Positions 1 to 8,377 are shown, counted from the stretch's first letter. The stretch: 16,121 bases of DNA from Erysipelotrichia bacterium (GCA_012971835.1 JAAZFR010000144.1:1-16121); one strand, 5' to 3'. Translations and numbers: made by a program. Notes: generated by a model from the sequence alone, not told the origin.

Positions 1-32
1 GATGCCGCCCACCAAAGCGTCCGCGCGGTTAA
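1..32 (+). CDS. rpsK: Ribosomal protein S11, 3' end only
   Basis: Only the last nine codons and the TAA stop (30-32) are in the window. They read CRPPKRPRG, the highly conserved S11 C-terminus that normally follows Asn-Gly. The two bases before the first whole codon (GA) fit the end of a Gly codon, as expected. S11 is a small-subunit protein of the 30S platform. Its position directly upstream of rpoA is the classic rpsM-rpsK-rpoA-rplQ order. The gene is cut by the window edge, not truncated biologically. Confidence 0.9.
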   Translation, partial: CRPPKRPRG

Positions 33-50
33 TGAAAGGAGATAGTCACT

Positions 51-1025
51 ATGTCAAGATTACCACGTCCGTTTGAGAAAATGGCATTCAAAACCGCTAT
101 CGTTGATAGCACATCAAACTATGGAAAATTTGTTATTGAACCTCTTGAAAGAGGATTTGGCCTTACCGTTGGTAATGCTCTTCGCAGAGTATTATTAAGC
201 GCCCTTCCTGGCGCAAGTGTTTTTGCTGTCGAAATCGAAGGCGCCCGTCACGAGTTCTCTGCCCTTCCAGGCATCGAAGAAGATGTAACCGCCATTATCT
301 TAAATCTAAAAGATTTAGTTTTAAAGATTGACGACGAGGACGACAAACCAAAACGCATCGAAATTGATGTCAAAGGTCCTGCCACTTTAAAAGCCGGGGA
401 TATGGAATTACCAGCTTTTGTCTCGATTATCAATCCCGATCTTGAACTTGCCCATCTCACTGAAGAAGGTCATCTCAAAATGGTCATGTATGCCCGCAAT
501 GGTCGTGGCTATGTGACAAGCGAAGGCAACAAGAGTAGCCGTTCGCATCAACCGGTCGGCGTTATTTCCACCGATTCGAACTATTCGCCTGTTACGAAAG
601 CTAGCTACATCGTTGAGCCAACACGCGTTGGTCACGATTCAAGCTTCGATCGTCTTACACTCGAAGTGTGGACAAATGGTTCGATGTCACCACAGGATGC
701 CGTCGCCTTATCAAGCCGTATCTTAATTGGTCATTTTGAAGAATTCTTAAAACTACAAGAACTCGCTCGCGATATTAATATCATTAAAGAAGAGGTTGAA
801 ACACCCGTTGATGATATTGGCGATAAAGCTATTGAAGAGCTTGATTTGTCAGTTAGAAGTTATAACTGTTTAAAAAGAGCTGGTATTCAAACGATTCGCG
901 AATTAGCGCAAAGAAGCGAAGAAGAAATGATGAAAGTCCGCAATCTCGGAAAAAAATCGCTTAAAGAAATCAAAGATAAACTTCAAGCGATGGGTTTAGG
1001 TTTCCGTGATTATGTGGCGGAGTAG
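51..1025 (+). CDS. rpoA: DNA-directed RNA polymerase subunit alpha
   Basis: This is the alpha subunit of RNA polymerase, which dimerises to nucleate core assembly (beta, beta') and contacts promoter UP elements and activators. The product has 324 residues, close to the usual 310-330. The N-terminal domain carries the conserved assembly segment around residues 32-60 (PLERGFGLTVGNALRRVLL, then LPG). A linker near residues 245-255 leads to the C-terminal helix-hairpin-helix DNA-binding domain (about 262-320, with RNLGKKSLKEI). The ATG at 51 is preceded by AAAGGAG (35-41) at a nine-base spacing. The first ten residues extend beyond the most common start; an internal ATG at 81 lacks a comparable ribosome site, so 51 is preferred. 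The gene is cotranscribed with rpsK upstream and rplQ downstream. Confidence 0.98.
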   Translation: MSRLPRPFEKMAFKTAIVDSTSNYGKFVIEPLERGFGLTVGNALRRVLLSALPGASVFAVEIEGARHEFSALPGIEEDVTAIILNLKDLVLKIDDEDDKPKRIEIDVKGPATLKAGDMELPAFVSIINPDLELAHLTEEGHLKMVMYARNGRGYVTSEGNKSSRSHQPVGVISTDSNYSPVTKASYIVEPTRVGHDSSFDRLTLEVWTNGSMSPQDAVALSSRILIGHFEEFLKLQELARDINIIKEEVETPVDDIGDKAIEELDLSVRSYNCLKRAGIQTIRELAQRSEEEMMKVRNLGKKSLKEIKDKLQAMGLGFRDYVAE

Positions 1026-1033
1026 GAGGAAAT

Positions 1034-1438
1034 ATGGCAGCACAAGGACGTAAAAACGTACATGGTAAAACCGGTGTCCGCTTCAAAGCCGCCTATACGG
1101 CCAGCAAGCGTAAAAATATGCTCCGTAACGTCGTCACTGAACTCATCGTTCATGAAAAAGTTGTCGTTACATCAGGAGTCGTTAAAGAACTTAAAAAACT
1201 AGCTGATCATTTGATTACCCTTGCAAAACGCGGGGATTTGCATGCCAGAAGGCAAGCAGCAAGTGTTCTTCGCAAAGTTATTATCGATGAAAAAGAAAGC
1301 ATTACTGCTCTTGATAAACTATTCGATGATTTAGGTCCAGCCTTCAAGGCGCGCAATGGTGGTTACACTAGAGCGCTCAAAGCTGATAATCGTCGCGGTG
1401 ACAACGCCAAGCGCGTACTCGTTACCTGGGTTAGATAA
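1034..1438 (+). CDS. rplQ: Ribosomal protein L17
   Basis: This is large-subunit ribosomal protein L17, located near the peptide exit tunnel. It has 134 residues against a usual 115-130. Family signatures visible are the N-terminal segment with RKNMLRNVVTELI, the TLAKRGDLHARRQA core, and the C-terminus GGYTRALKADNRRGDNAKR followed by a short hydrophobic end. The ribosome binding site AGGAGG (1024-1029) overlaps the rpoA stop codon, and the gap to rpoA is only eight bases, so the two are translationally close. The gene ends the ribosomal operon, because a strong terminator follows directly. In many Bacillota the next genes are the ecfA cobalt/vitamin transporter ATPases; here they are absent and preTA follows. 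Confidence 0.98.
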   Translation: MAAQGRKNVHGKTGVRFKAAYTASKRKNMLRNVVTELIVHEKVVVTSGVVKELKKLADHLITLAKRGDLHARRQAASVLRKVIIDEKESITALDKLFDDLGPAFKARNGGYTRALKADNRRGDNAKRVLVTWVR

Positions 1439-1451
1439 GCATAAAAGAATT

Positions 1452-1479
1452 AACGGCTCGAAAGAGTCGTTTTCTTTTT
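1452..1479 (+). terminator. Intrinsic terminator after rplQ
   Basis: AACGGCTC (1452-1459) pairs with GAGTCGTT (1464-1471) through an 8-bp stem with one G-U pair. A GAAA tetraloop (1460-1463) caps it, and the T-rich tract TTCTTTTT follows (1472-1479). It closes the rpsK-rpoA-rplQ transcript. Confidence 0.93.
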
Positions 1480-1529
1480 GTAAAGGCTTGAAGCATGAGG
1501 ACTATCTTTTTTTGAACCTTTCTAAATGC

Positions 1530-1535
1530 TACAAT
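1530..1535 (+). promoter_or_regulatory. Possible -10 element for preTA
   Basis: TACAAT at 1530-1535 matches the sigma-A -10 consensus at five of six positions and lies 24 bases before the preT start. At a 17-base spacing the -35 position holds only T residues. TTGAAC at 1512-1517 is too close (12 bases). A promoter is needed here because a terminator lies upstream, but this assignment is weak. Confidence 0.4.
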
Positions 1536-1558
1536 TATCACAATACAAGGAGTTTTCC

Positions 1559-2788
1559 ATGAACAAAAAATACTTAGCGGAACTCGAGCCGGCATACACG
1601 CCTCTCACGGTATGCGAAGAAGCTAGTCGTTGTCTATTATGCCTTGATGCTCCGTGTTCTAAAGATTGTCCGGCCGGAACTGACCCCGGACGTTTTATTC
1701 GCGCTGTGCGGTTTCGTAATTTTAAAGGTGCAGCTGAAGTAGTGCGTGAAAATAATGCTTTAGGTTCAATTTGCGCCCGTGTTTGCCCGACAGAGAAGTA
1801 TTGTCAAAAAGGCTGTGCTCGTTCTGGAATCGATGTTCCGATTGATATTGGGCGAATCCAGCGGTTTATTACTGATTTCGAAGAAAATGCAGGAATGCAT
1901 ATCCTTAAGAAAGGTCGTTTAAACGGCAAAAAAATCGCGATTGTCGGCAGTGGTCCAGCTGCATTGCAAGCCAGTGCCTCGCTTGCTCGACTCGGATACG
2001 AAGTAAATATCTACGAAAAAGATGAAAAGGCCGGTGGTTATTTAAGATATGGAATTCCTGAATATCGTTTATCGACACATATTGTCGACAAAGAAATAGA
2101 GTATGTTACCGAGTTAGGCGTTAATATCCACCTCAACTGTCATGTGGGAAAAGATATCGCTCTTGAAACGCTTAAAAAGGATAATGATGCCGTTATTATT
2201 GCGGTCGGCGCCAGCTATGGAAAAAAACTTGCGATGTTTGAAAATAACCCCCACGTCGAAATCGCCGTTGATTTATTAAAGCGCATTAAAGACAACAAAG
2301 GTAAAGCCAAACTACCTGAAAATGTTTTAGTTATTGGTGGCGGCGATGTGGCTATGGACGTTAATGTTACTTTGAAACTTTTGGGCGTTAAGAATATTAC
2401 CGATGTCGTCTATGAAGAGTTTCATGAATTCAGAGCTTCAAAAAAAGAGTTAAGTTACGCTCAAAAACTCGGCATATCAATTATTGATGGCTATGTACCT
2501 GTGTCCGCTGATGGTAAAACGGTTATTTTTAAACATCGCGTTATACCAAGCGAAATAAAAATCACGGCGGATATGATTGTATTGGCCATTGGGCAATATC
2601 CCGATGTCACGGGTTTGGGTGGCATTCGCATTGTTAATGGTGAATCGGATATTAAAGGATATGTTACAAACGATCCCAAGATTTTTGTAGCGGGCGATAT
2701 TGCCCACCTAGATAAAACAGTTGTTGCGGCCGTTAGAACCGGCAAGGATGTTGCTTCGCTTATTCATAGTCGCATTGGAGGAAGATAA
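1559..2788 (+). CDS. preT: NAD(P)H-dependent dihydropyrimidine dehydrogenase, flavin/NAD subunit PreT
   Basis: PreT is the FAD and NAD(P)-binding half of the bacterial dihydropyrimidine dehydrogenase, passing electrons from NAD(P)H to PreA for reduction of uracil and thymine. The product has 409 residues; the E. coli homologue is about 412. The N-terminus has the GltD-type cysteine arrangement for two [4Fe-4S] clusters (C19, C25, C28, C33, C37, and a second group around ICARVCP and CQKGC). An FAD-binding GSGPAA fold follows near residue 127, then a second nucleotide site with IGGGDVAMD, and a C-terminal FVAGDIA flavin motif. The ATG at 1559 is chosen because AAGGAG (1547-1552) precedes it; an in-frame ATG at 1526 has no ribosome site and adds unrelated residues. 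At the NADP-phosphate-binding segment the first basic residues are replaced by Glu-Glu ([11 protein letters not shown]), suggesting NADH use. Confidence 0.93.
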   Translation: MNKKYLAELEPAYTPLTVCEEASRCLLCLDAPCSKDCPAGTDPGRFIRAVRFRNFKGAAEVVRENNALGSICARVCPTEKYCQKGCARSGIDVPIDIGRIQRFITDFEENAGMHILKKGRLNGKKIAIVGSGPAALQASASLARLGYEVNIYEKDEKAGGYLRYGIPEYRLSTHIVDKEIEYVTELGVNIHLNCHVGKDIALETLKKDNDAVIIAVGASYGKKLAMFENNPHVEIAVDLLKRIKDNKGKAKLPENVLVIGGGDVAMDVNVTLKLLGVKNITDVVYEEFHEFRASKKELSYAQKLGISIIDGYVPVSADGKTVIFKHRVIPSEIKITADMIVLAIGQYPDVTGLGGIRIVNGESDIKGYVTNDPKIFVAGDIAHLDKTVVAAVRTGKDVASLIHSRIGGR

Positions 2789-2789
2789 G

Positions 2790-4043
2790 ATGGTTAAAAA
2801 AGATTTATCGGTTAATTTTCTGGGCGTACGGTTTCCTAATCCCTTTTGTCTTTCCTCATCGCCCGTCGGCAACTGCTATGATATGTGTAAAAAAGCATAT
2901 GGTGCAGGGTGGGGTGGCGTCGTTTTTAAAACACTTGGCTACTACGATTTTGTCGTGGACGAAGTATCACCTCGTTTTGATAAGTTAAATAAAGAAAATA
3001 CTCCATTTGTTGGTTTTAAAAATATGGAGCAAATTGCCGAGCATCCTCTCGATCAAAATTTAGCGGATATTCGCCGTCTAAAAAAAGAATTTCCCTTTCA
3101 AGTTTTGATTGCCTCAATTATGGGCTCAAACGAAAAGGAATGGGAAGAGCTAGCTCGCTTGGCGGAAGAGGCTGGCGCCGATATGTTAGAAATGAATTTG
3201 TCGTGCCCCCAAATGACATCCCATGCAATGGGAAGCGATGTCGGCACAAATCCTGATCTTTGTCGAAGATATGCGCAAGCCGTCAAGCGTGGTAGCAAGC
3301 TCCCTGTATTAGCAAAGATGACTCCGAATATTACTGATATGGTTCCGGTTGCCATCGCCTGTTTAGAAGGCGGAGCAGATGGCATAGCTGCTATTAACAC
3401 CGTCAAATCAATATGCAATATTGACCTTGATCGTAAAATTGGTCTTCCAATTATTAATGGCAAATCATCTATCTCAGGATATTCTGGTAAAGCTGTCAAA
3501 CCAATCGCCTTGCGTTTTATTCAACAAATGCGCGCTGATGAAAGACTTAAAGATGTAGCCATTTCGGGAATGGGTGGTATTGAAACATGGGAGGATGCTG
3601 CCGAGTTTATACTTGTTGGAGCGTCCACTTTACAAATCACGACAGCCATTATGCAATATGGTTATCGTATTATCGACGATTTGAAAAATGGTCTAATGCA
3701 TTATATGGATGAGCAAAAGGTTAGTCATCTCAATGAATTAGTCGGTTTGGCAAACCGCAATCTAATTCCCGCCGAAGAACTCGATCGCGACTATAAAATA
3801 TATCCCAAAATCGTCGAAGAGGAATGTATTAAATGCGGTCGCTGCTATATCTCGTGTTATGATGGTGCCCATCAAGCGATTGACTGGGACAGCGAAAAAC
3901 GATTACCATCGGTTAATAAAGAAAAATGTGTTGGTTGTCTACTTTGCTATCATGTCTGCCCTGTGAAGGCCATTAAAATGGGCGATATTGAGTTTAAACC
4001 TGGACGCCAGGGCAAACGAAAAGTTGAGGATATAATCTACTAA
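2790..4043 (+). CDS. preA: NAD(P)H-dependent dihydropyrimidine dehydrogenase, catalytic subunit PreA
   Basis: PreA is the FMN-containing catalytic subunit that reduces uracil or thymine to the 5,6-dihydro form, in partnership with PreT. The product has 417 residues; the E. coli protein is about 411. Residues 1-310 form the dihydroorotate-dehydrogenase-like TIM barrel. It includes [11 protein letters not shown] near 17, VVFKT near 44, EMNLSCPQ at 134-141, the substrate/FMN segments [11 protein letters not shown] (223-233), and GGIETWEDA (262-270). The C-terminus is a two-cluster ferredoxin domain with C346/C349/C352/C356 and C380/C383/C386/C390. The start at 2790 lies one base after the preT stop, with GGAGGA (2777-2782) as ribosome site. 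Many stretches match what I recall of E. coli PreA, so the assignment is firm. The residue aligned with the catalytic Cys of mammalian DPD is Val151. Confidence 0.95.
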   Translation: MVKKDLSVNFLGVRFPNPFCLSSSPVGNCYDMCKKAYGAGWGGVVFKTLGYYDFVVDEVSPRFDKLNKENTPFVGFKNMEQIAEHPLDQNLADIRRLKKEFPFQVLIASIMGSNEKEWEELARLAEEAGADMLEMNLSCPQMTSHAMGSDVGTNPDLCRRYAQAVKRGSKLPVLAKMTPNITDMVPVAIACLEGGADGIAAINTVKSICNIDLDRKIGLPIINGKSSISGYSGKAVKPIALRFIQQMRADERLKDVAISGMGGIETWEDAAEFILVGASTLQITTAIMQYGYRIIDDLKNGLMHYMDEQKVSHLNELVGLANRNLIPAEELDRDYKIYPKIVEEECIKCGRCYISCYDGAHQAIDWDSEKRLPSVNKEKCVGCLLCYHVCPVKAIKMGDIEFKPGRQGKRKVEDIIY

Positions 4044-4051
4044 AAACAATT

Positions 4052-4074
4052 AGGAGCGAAACCGCTCCTTTTTT
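4052..4074 (+). terminator. Intrinsic terminator after preA
   Basis: AGGAGCG (4052-4058) pairs perfectly with CGCTCCT (4063-4069) around an AAAC loop, followed by five T residues (4070-4074). It separates the preTA transcript from the hydrogenase operon. Confidence 0.94.
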
Positions 4075-4121
4075 GATTGTCGAATGTAAGCCCATACAAT
4101 ACGACATTTCCCAAGTTTATA

Positions 4122-4150
4122 TTGAAAAATATAAGATACTTTCCTATTAT
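4122..4150 (+). promoter_or_regulatory. Sigma-A-type promoter of the hydrogenase operon
   Basis: TTGAAA (4122-4127) and TATTAT (4145-4150) stand 17 bases apart, each close to consensus, about 50 bases before the first hydrogenase gene. The position directly after the preA terminator supports independent transcription of the operon. Confidence 0.82.
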
Positions 4151-4170
4151 ATTAAAGGTGCATTTATGTG

Positions 4171-4184
4171 TGATTTTTAAATCA
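4171..4184. repeat. Perfect inverted repeat in the hydrogenase leader
   Basis: TGATTT, two T residues, then AAATCA form a 6-2-6 perfect dyad about 20 bases downstream of the -10 element and just before the ribosome site GGAGGA (4188-4193). The position suits a repressor operator. The half-site spacing does not fit the FNR or CRP consensus, and it does not resemble a Rex site. It could also be chance in AT-rich DNA. Confidence 0.45.
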
Positions 4185-4199
4185 TCCGGAGGATAAATA

Positions 4200-4682
4200 A
4201 TGGCAGTCATTCAAGAACACGCCAAGAGAAGGATTAAGGAAATTGTTGCATCTCATAAAGATGAGCCTACTCCCTTACTCATTGTCTTGTCGCAAATCCA
4301 AGAAGAATTCGGTTATATCCCTCTCGAAGTTCAGGAAGTCGTTTCTGAAGAAATGAACATTCCTGTCGCTGAGATATATGGGGTTGTCACTTTCTATTCG
4401 TTTTTCTCACTTAAACCAAAAGGCAAATACATTATCGGTGTTTGTCTTGGAACAGCGTGTTATGTGAAAGGAAGCCAAAACATTATCGATAAGTTTTGCG
4501 AGCTTTTAAAAATTAAACCCGGTGAGACAACACCTGACGGAAAATATACGGTCGATGCACTTCGTTGCATCGGCGCATGTGCCATCGCTCCGGCCGTCAC
4601 AATTAATGGTAAAGTATACGCTAATCTCACCGTCGATCGTGTCGAAAAAATAATTAAAGAATATGAAGGGGGAGCCAACTAA
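4200..4682 (+). CDS. hydC: NADH-dependent [FeFe]-hydrogenase, NuoE-like [2Fe-2S] subunit
   Basis: This is the smallest subunit of a cytoplasmic trimeric hydrogenase (HydC in Thermotoga naming, HndA in Desulfovibrio), homologous to the 24-kDa NuoE subunit of complex I. The 160 residues comprise an N-terminal helical part (1-70, with GVVTFYSFFSL) and a thioredoxin-like [2Fe-2S] domain. Its four cysteine ligands are C82 and C87 (CLGTAC) and C123 and C127 (CIGAC), followed by AIAPAVTINGKVY. The start has GGAGGA six bases upstream. It is the first gene of a three-gene operon, and its last base is shared with the start codon of the next gene (TAATG), indicating translational coupling. It transfers electrons together with the NuoF-like subunit. 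Confidence 0.93.
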   Translation: MAVIQEHAKRRIKEIVASHKDEPTPLLIVLSQIQEEFGYIPLEVQEVVSEEMNIPVAEIYGVVTFYSFFSLKPKGKYIIGVCLGTACYVKGSQNIIDKFCELLKIKPGETTPDGKYTVDALRCIGACAIAPAVTINGKVYANLTVDRVEKIIKEYEGGAN

Positions 4683-6553
4683 TGAGAATCAATACTCCTC
4701 AAGAACTTGTTAATAAAATTCGTTCTTGCGAAAAATGTTTAGCCCAAAAATTTAGTGGCGAAACCGGCACAAAAGCTTTGCTTGTTTGTGGTGGTTTAGG
4801 TTGTATATCGACAGGGGCTGGAGATATTATCAGTTTGTTAAAAACCAAATTAGAAGAAAAGGGTCTTCAAGATAAAGTTAGTGTCGACTCTGTCGGATGC
4901 TTTGGATTTTGTTCACAAGGTCCTTTTATTCGCGTCTATCCAGGCGAAACTCTTTATCGAATGGTTAAACCTGAAGATGTTGATCGCATTATTGAAGAAG
5001 ACGTTATCGGTGGTAAAATCATCGAGGATTTAATTTATATTGACCCAAAAACGAATCAACCAGCTCGAACCGAAAAGGATATTGATTTTTTCAAAAAGCA
5101 AATAAAAATCGCTCTTTATGGTAGCGGGATAATTAATCCCGAAAATCTCGATGAGGCCCTTGGTTATGGTTCATTTAGAGCTTTTCACAAAGTCATCACA
5201 ACGATGAAAAGCCAGGAAGTTATTGACGAAATTTTAAAGTCAGGATTACGTGGTCGTGGCGGTGGTGGTTTCCCCACTGGTCGTAAATGGCAATTTGCTC
5301 TTGATCAAAAATCCGATGTTAAATATGTTGTTTGTAATGGTGATGAAGGCGATCCAGGTGCTTTCATGGATCGTTCCATCTTAGAGGGCAATCCTTTTGC
5401 CGTTATCGAAGGAATGATGATAGCGGGTTATGCTATTCAAGCAACAGCAGGATATTTTTATGTCCGTGCCGAGTATCCTTTGGCTGTTTCGCGCTTAAAA
5501 AAAGCAATCGCCTTACTTGAAGAAGTTGGTTTAATTGGCGATAACATTTTAGGAACTGGGTTTAATTTTCGCGTGTACATTAGATTGGGTGCGGGCGCCT
5601 TTGTTTGTGGCGAAGAGACAGCTCTTTTAAATTCGATTGAAGGTCAACGCGGACAACCACGTCCTCGTCCACCCTTCCCAGCAGTCAAAGGTTTGTGGCA
5701 AAAACCGACAATTGTTAATAACGTTGAAACCCTAGCGGTTGTACCATACGTTATTCGTAACGGAGCCGATGATTTTGTTAAATTAGGAACCGAAAAATCT
5801 AAAGGTACAAAGGTTTTTGCTTTAGGTGGAAAAGTTAATAATGTTGGTTTGGTCGAAGTACCGATGGGTACAACCTTGCGCGAGTTAATTTATGACATTG
5901 GCGGAGGAATTCCTCACGGCAAAAAATTCAAAGCCATCCAAACCGGAGGTCCTTCCGGTGGATGTTTAACGGAAAAAGATCTTGACGCTCCAATCGATTA
6001 TGACACTTTAATCGCCCGCGGCTCGATGATGGGTTCGGGTGGTGCGATTGTCATGGATGAAGACAATTGTATGGTTGACGTCGCTAAGTTCTATATGGAA
6101 TTTATTTGCGATGAATCATGCGGCAAATGTACGCCATGTCGTATCGGCACCAAGCGCATGCTTGAATACTTACAAAAAATTACTGAAGGAAGAGCTTCTT
6201 TAGAAGATTTAGACGCATTGACTGAATTAGCTTATGCTGTCAAAGAAAACTCCCTTTGCGGCTTAGGGCAAACGGCTGCCAATCCCGTCTTATCAACAAT
6301 GATTAATTTCCGCGATGAATATATCGCCCACGTTGTTGATAAAAAATGTCCTGCTCATGTCTGTAAAAAATTAATGGAATACTATATCATTCCAGAAAAA
6401 TGTAAAAAATGCGGTAAGTGTGCTCGCGTTTGTCCGGTTAGTTGTATTAGTGGTGTTTTGGGCAAGACCCCATTTCTTATCGATCCATTAAAGTGTATTA
6501 AATGCGGCATGTGTTATTCTGTTTGTCCATTTGATTCAATTATCAAACGCTAG
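4682..6553 (+). CDS. hydB: NADH-dependent [FeFe]-hydrogenase, NuoF-like flavin subunit
   Basis: This is the FMN and NAD(H)-binding subunit of the trimeric hydrogenase and the site where NADH enters or leaves. The product has 623 residues, the usual HydB size. Domains in order: a thioredoxin-like [2Fe-2S] domain (C36, C41, C73, C77); the NuoF core with the NADH/FMN glycine-rich loop GRGGGGFPTG (191-200) and GAGAFVCGEETALL (303-316); a [4Fe-4S] site with C480, C483, C486 and C526; and a C-terminal two-cluster ferredoxin domain (C574/577/580/584 and C605/608/611/615) absent from complex I NuoF. The ATG overlaps the hydC stop by one base, with GGGGGAG just upstream. The FMN subunit is where flavin-based bifurcation is proposed to occur in bifurcating relatives; whether this enzyme bifurcates cannot be told from sequence alone. 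Confidence 0.95.
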   Translation: MRINTPQELVNKIRSCEKCLAQKFSGETGTKALLVCGGLGCISTGAGDIISLLKTKLEEKGLQDKVSVDSVGCFGFCSQGPFIRVYPGETLYRMVKPEDVDRIIEEDVIGGKIIEDLIYIDPKTNQPARTEKDIDFFKKQIKIALYGSGIINPENLDEALGYGSFRAFHKVITTMKSQEVIDEILKSGLRGRGGGGFPTGRKWQFALDQKSDVKYVVCNGDEGDPGAFMDRSILEGNPFAVIEGMMIAGYAIQATAGYFYVRAEYPLAVSRLKKAIALLEEVGLIGDNILGTGFNFRVYIRLGAGAFVCGEETALLNSIEGQRGQPRPRPPFPAVKGLWQKPTIVNNVETLAVVPYVIRNGADDFVKLGTEKSKGTKVFALGGKVNNVGLVEVPMGTTLRELIYDIGGGIPHGKKFKAIQTGGPSGGCLTEKDLDAPIDYDTLIARGSMMGSGGAIVMDEDNCMVDVAKFYMEFICDESCGKCTPCRIGTKRMLEYLQKITEGRASLEDLDALTELAYAVKENSLCGLGQTAANPVLSTMINFRDEYIAHVVDKKCPAHVCKKLMEYYIIPEKCKKCGKCARVCPVSCISGVLGKTPFLIDPLKCIKCGMCYSVCPFDSIIKR

Positions 6554-6567
6554 AAGGAGAATATAAC

Positions 6568-8346
6568 ATGGCAAAATTAGTCAATATTAAAATTGAAGGC
6601 AAGTCCTTTCAAGTTGAAGAAGGATTAACAATTTTAAAAGCCGCTAAAAAGTGTGGCTTTGAAATCCCTTCCCTATGCGCTTTTAACGATGGCAAATGTT
6701 CTTTAGCTAGCTGCCGCGTTTGTCTTGTCGAAGTTAAAGGCGCGCGAGGTTTGGTTGCTTCGTGCGCTTATCCAGTCAATGAAGGAATGGAAATTAGCAT
6801 TTCTTCTGCAAGAGCCGTTAAAGCACGTCGTTCATCAGTCGAATTACTTTTAAGTAACCATAGTAAAAATTGCCAACAATGCAGTAAAAATGGTCAATGT
6901 GAGCTCCTTCATGTCGCTACTATAACAGGGGCTCGTGATGATGCTTATACAGGCGAGTTGACAAGAACAACGCTTGATCGCCTCGCTCCGGGAATCGTTC
7001 GCGATACTTCAAAATGTATTTTGTGTGGACGTTGTGTTGTTAGATGTAAGGAAGCTCAAGGCATCGGCATTCTTGGACAAGAATTCCGCGGCTTTAAAAC
7101 AATTGTTGCACCAGCAGACAATCGTAGTTTTATGCACTCTCCATGCATTCAATGTGGACAGTGCATTAATGTTTGTCCAACCGGCGCTCTTTCGGAAAAC
7201 AGCGAAATCAGCGCGGTTGATAAAGCTTTTACTACTCACAAATATGTTATAGTTCAAACGGCTCCTGCTGTTCGTGCGGCCATTGGTGAAGAATTCGGAG
7301 AAAAAATTGGCACGCCTGGCACGGGAAAAATGGTTGCTGCTTTGCATCGTCTTGGTTTCTATCGTGTTTTCGATGTTAACTTCTCAGCCGACTTAACAAT
7401 AATTGAAGAAGCTAATGAGCTTCTTCTTAGAATGAAAAATGGTGGTAAATTGCCACAGCTTACTTCTTGTTCACCAGGTTGGGTTAATTATATGGAATAT
7501 TTCTATCCTGATATCATTCCTCACGCTTCAACTTGCAAATCTCCCCACGAAATGGGAGGAGCGATTATTAAGTCATATTTTGCTCAAAAGCATAATCTTG
7601 ATCCAAAAGATATTTTCGTTGTTTCAATAATGCCTTGTACAGCGAAGAAGTACGAAAAGACACGTCCCGAAAACGCGGCGGTAGAAAATCTTCCAGATGT
7701 TGATGCTGTGTTAACGACGCGCGAATTAGCCAAAATTATTAAGCGGGCCGGCATTGTGTGGAATAAGCTTCCTGATGAAGATTTTGATGATGATTTAATT
7801 GGTGAATATAGTGGCGCTGGTGTTATCTTTGGCGTTACCGGTGGTGTCATGGAGGCAGCTTTAAGAACGGCCTATCATGCTCTAACCGGCAAAGAAGCAG
7901 ATATCGTCGCCTTCAAAGAAGTTCGCGGCTTAGAAAATATCAAGGAAGCTGAACTCGATATTAACGGCACAAAAGTTCGCGTGGCAGTCAGCCATGGAAT
8001 GAAAAACGCCAAACCTTTGCTTGATCAAATTCGTAAGGGCACTTCACCATATCACTTCATTGAAATCATGGGATGTCCCGGCGGATGTATTAACGGTGGT
8101 GGTCAACCATTTGTTAAACCTGTCTTTCTACCAAACGAAGATGATGATATTTTACAAACATATATTCAAAAAAGAGCCAGTGTTTTATATAGTGAAGACG
8201 AAAGACAAATTGTTCGTCAATCGCACAATAACAAAGATGTGATTCGTTTATATAAAGATTTCCTTGGCGAACCATGCGGGCATAAAGCACACGAGTTGCT
8301 TCACACGTCTTATGTTTCTGACCGCGTTCGGTTTCCGGGTAAATAG
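6568..8346 (+). CDS. hydA: NADH-dependent [FeFe]-hydrogenase, catalytic subunit
   Basis: This is the H-cluster subunit that forms or oxidises H2. The product has 592 residues. Domains in order: NuoG-like [2Fe-2S] (C37, C49, C52, C66); a His-Cys [4Fe-4S] site (H98, C102, C105, C111); a two-cluster ferredoxin domain (C150/153/156/160 and C193/196/199/203); and the H-cluster domain. H-cluster motifs are L1 TSCSPGW (299-305), L2 MPCTAKKYE (355-363, C357) and L3 MGCPGGCINGGGQP (501-514, C503 and C507). The C-terminal small-subunit-like tail contains KAHELLH. It lacks the extra C-terminal [2Fe-2S] domain of Thermotoga HydA. The ribosome site AAGGAG (6554-6559) follows the hydB stop. The L1 residue S302 replaces the Cys that relays protons in Clostridium pasteurianum CpI. 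No maturase genes (hydE, hydF, hydG) are in the window, so they must lie elsewhere. Confidence 0.96.
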   Translation: MAKLVNIKIEGKSFQVEEGLTILKAAKKCGFEIPSLCAFNDGKCSLASCRVCLVEVKGARGLVASCAYPVNEGMEISISSARAVKARRSSVELLLSNHSKNCQQCSKNGQCELLHVATITGARDDAYTGELTRTTLDRLAPGIVRDTSKCILCGRCVVRCKEAQGIGILGQEFRGFKTIVAPADNRSFMHSPCIQCGQCINVCPTGALSENSEISAVDKAFTTHKYVIVQTAPAVRAAIGEEFGEKIGTPGTGKMVAALHRLGFYRVFDVNFSADLTIIEEANELLLRMKNGGKLPQLTSCSPGWVNYMEYFYPDIIPHASTCKSPHEMGGAIIKSYFAQKHNLDPKDIFVVSIMPCTAKKYEKTRPENAAVENLPDVDAVLTTRELAKIIKRAGIVWNKLPDEDFDDDLIGEYSGAGVIFGVTGGVMEAALRTAYHALTGKEADIVAFKEVRGLENIKEAELDINGTKVRVAVSHGMKNAKPLLDQIRKGTSPYHFIEIMGCPGGCINGGGQPFVKPVFLPNEDDDILQTYIQKRASVLYSEDERQIVRQSHNNKDVIRLYKDFLGEPCGHKAHELLHTSYVSDRVRFPGK

Positions 8347-8377
8347 TAATTATTAAAGCAAATCTTGACCAAAATTT

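Noticed and set aside
1356..1562. Open frame of 68 codons overlapping the end of rplQ and the intergenic region
   Set aside because: It is out of frame with rplQ, runs through the terminator hairpin, and has no ribosome site or recognisable sequence.
3098..3499. 133-codon open frame on the - strand inside preA
   Set aside because: It is fully antisense to a well-supported gene, lacks a ribosome site, and its composition is a shadow of preA codons.
7009..7347. 112-codon open frame on the - strand inside hydA
   Set aside because: It is antisense to the ferredoxin-domain coding region with no start signal and no family resemblance.
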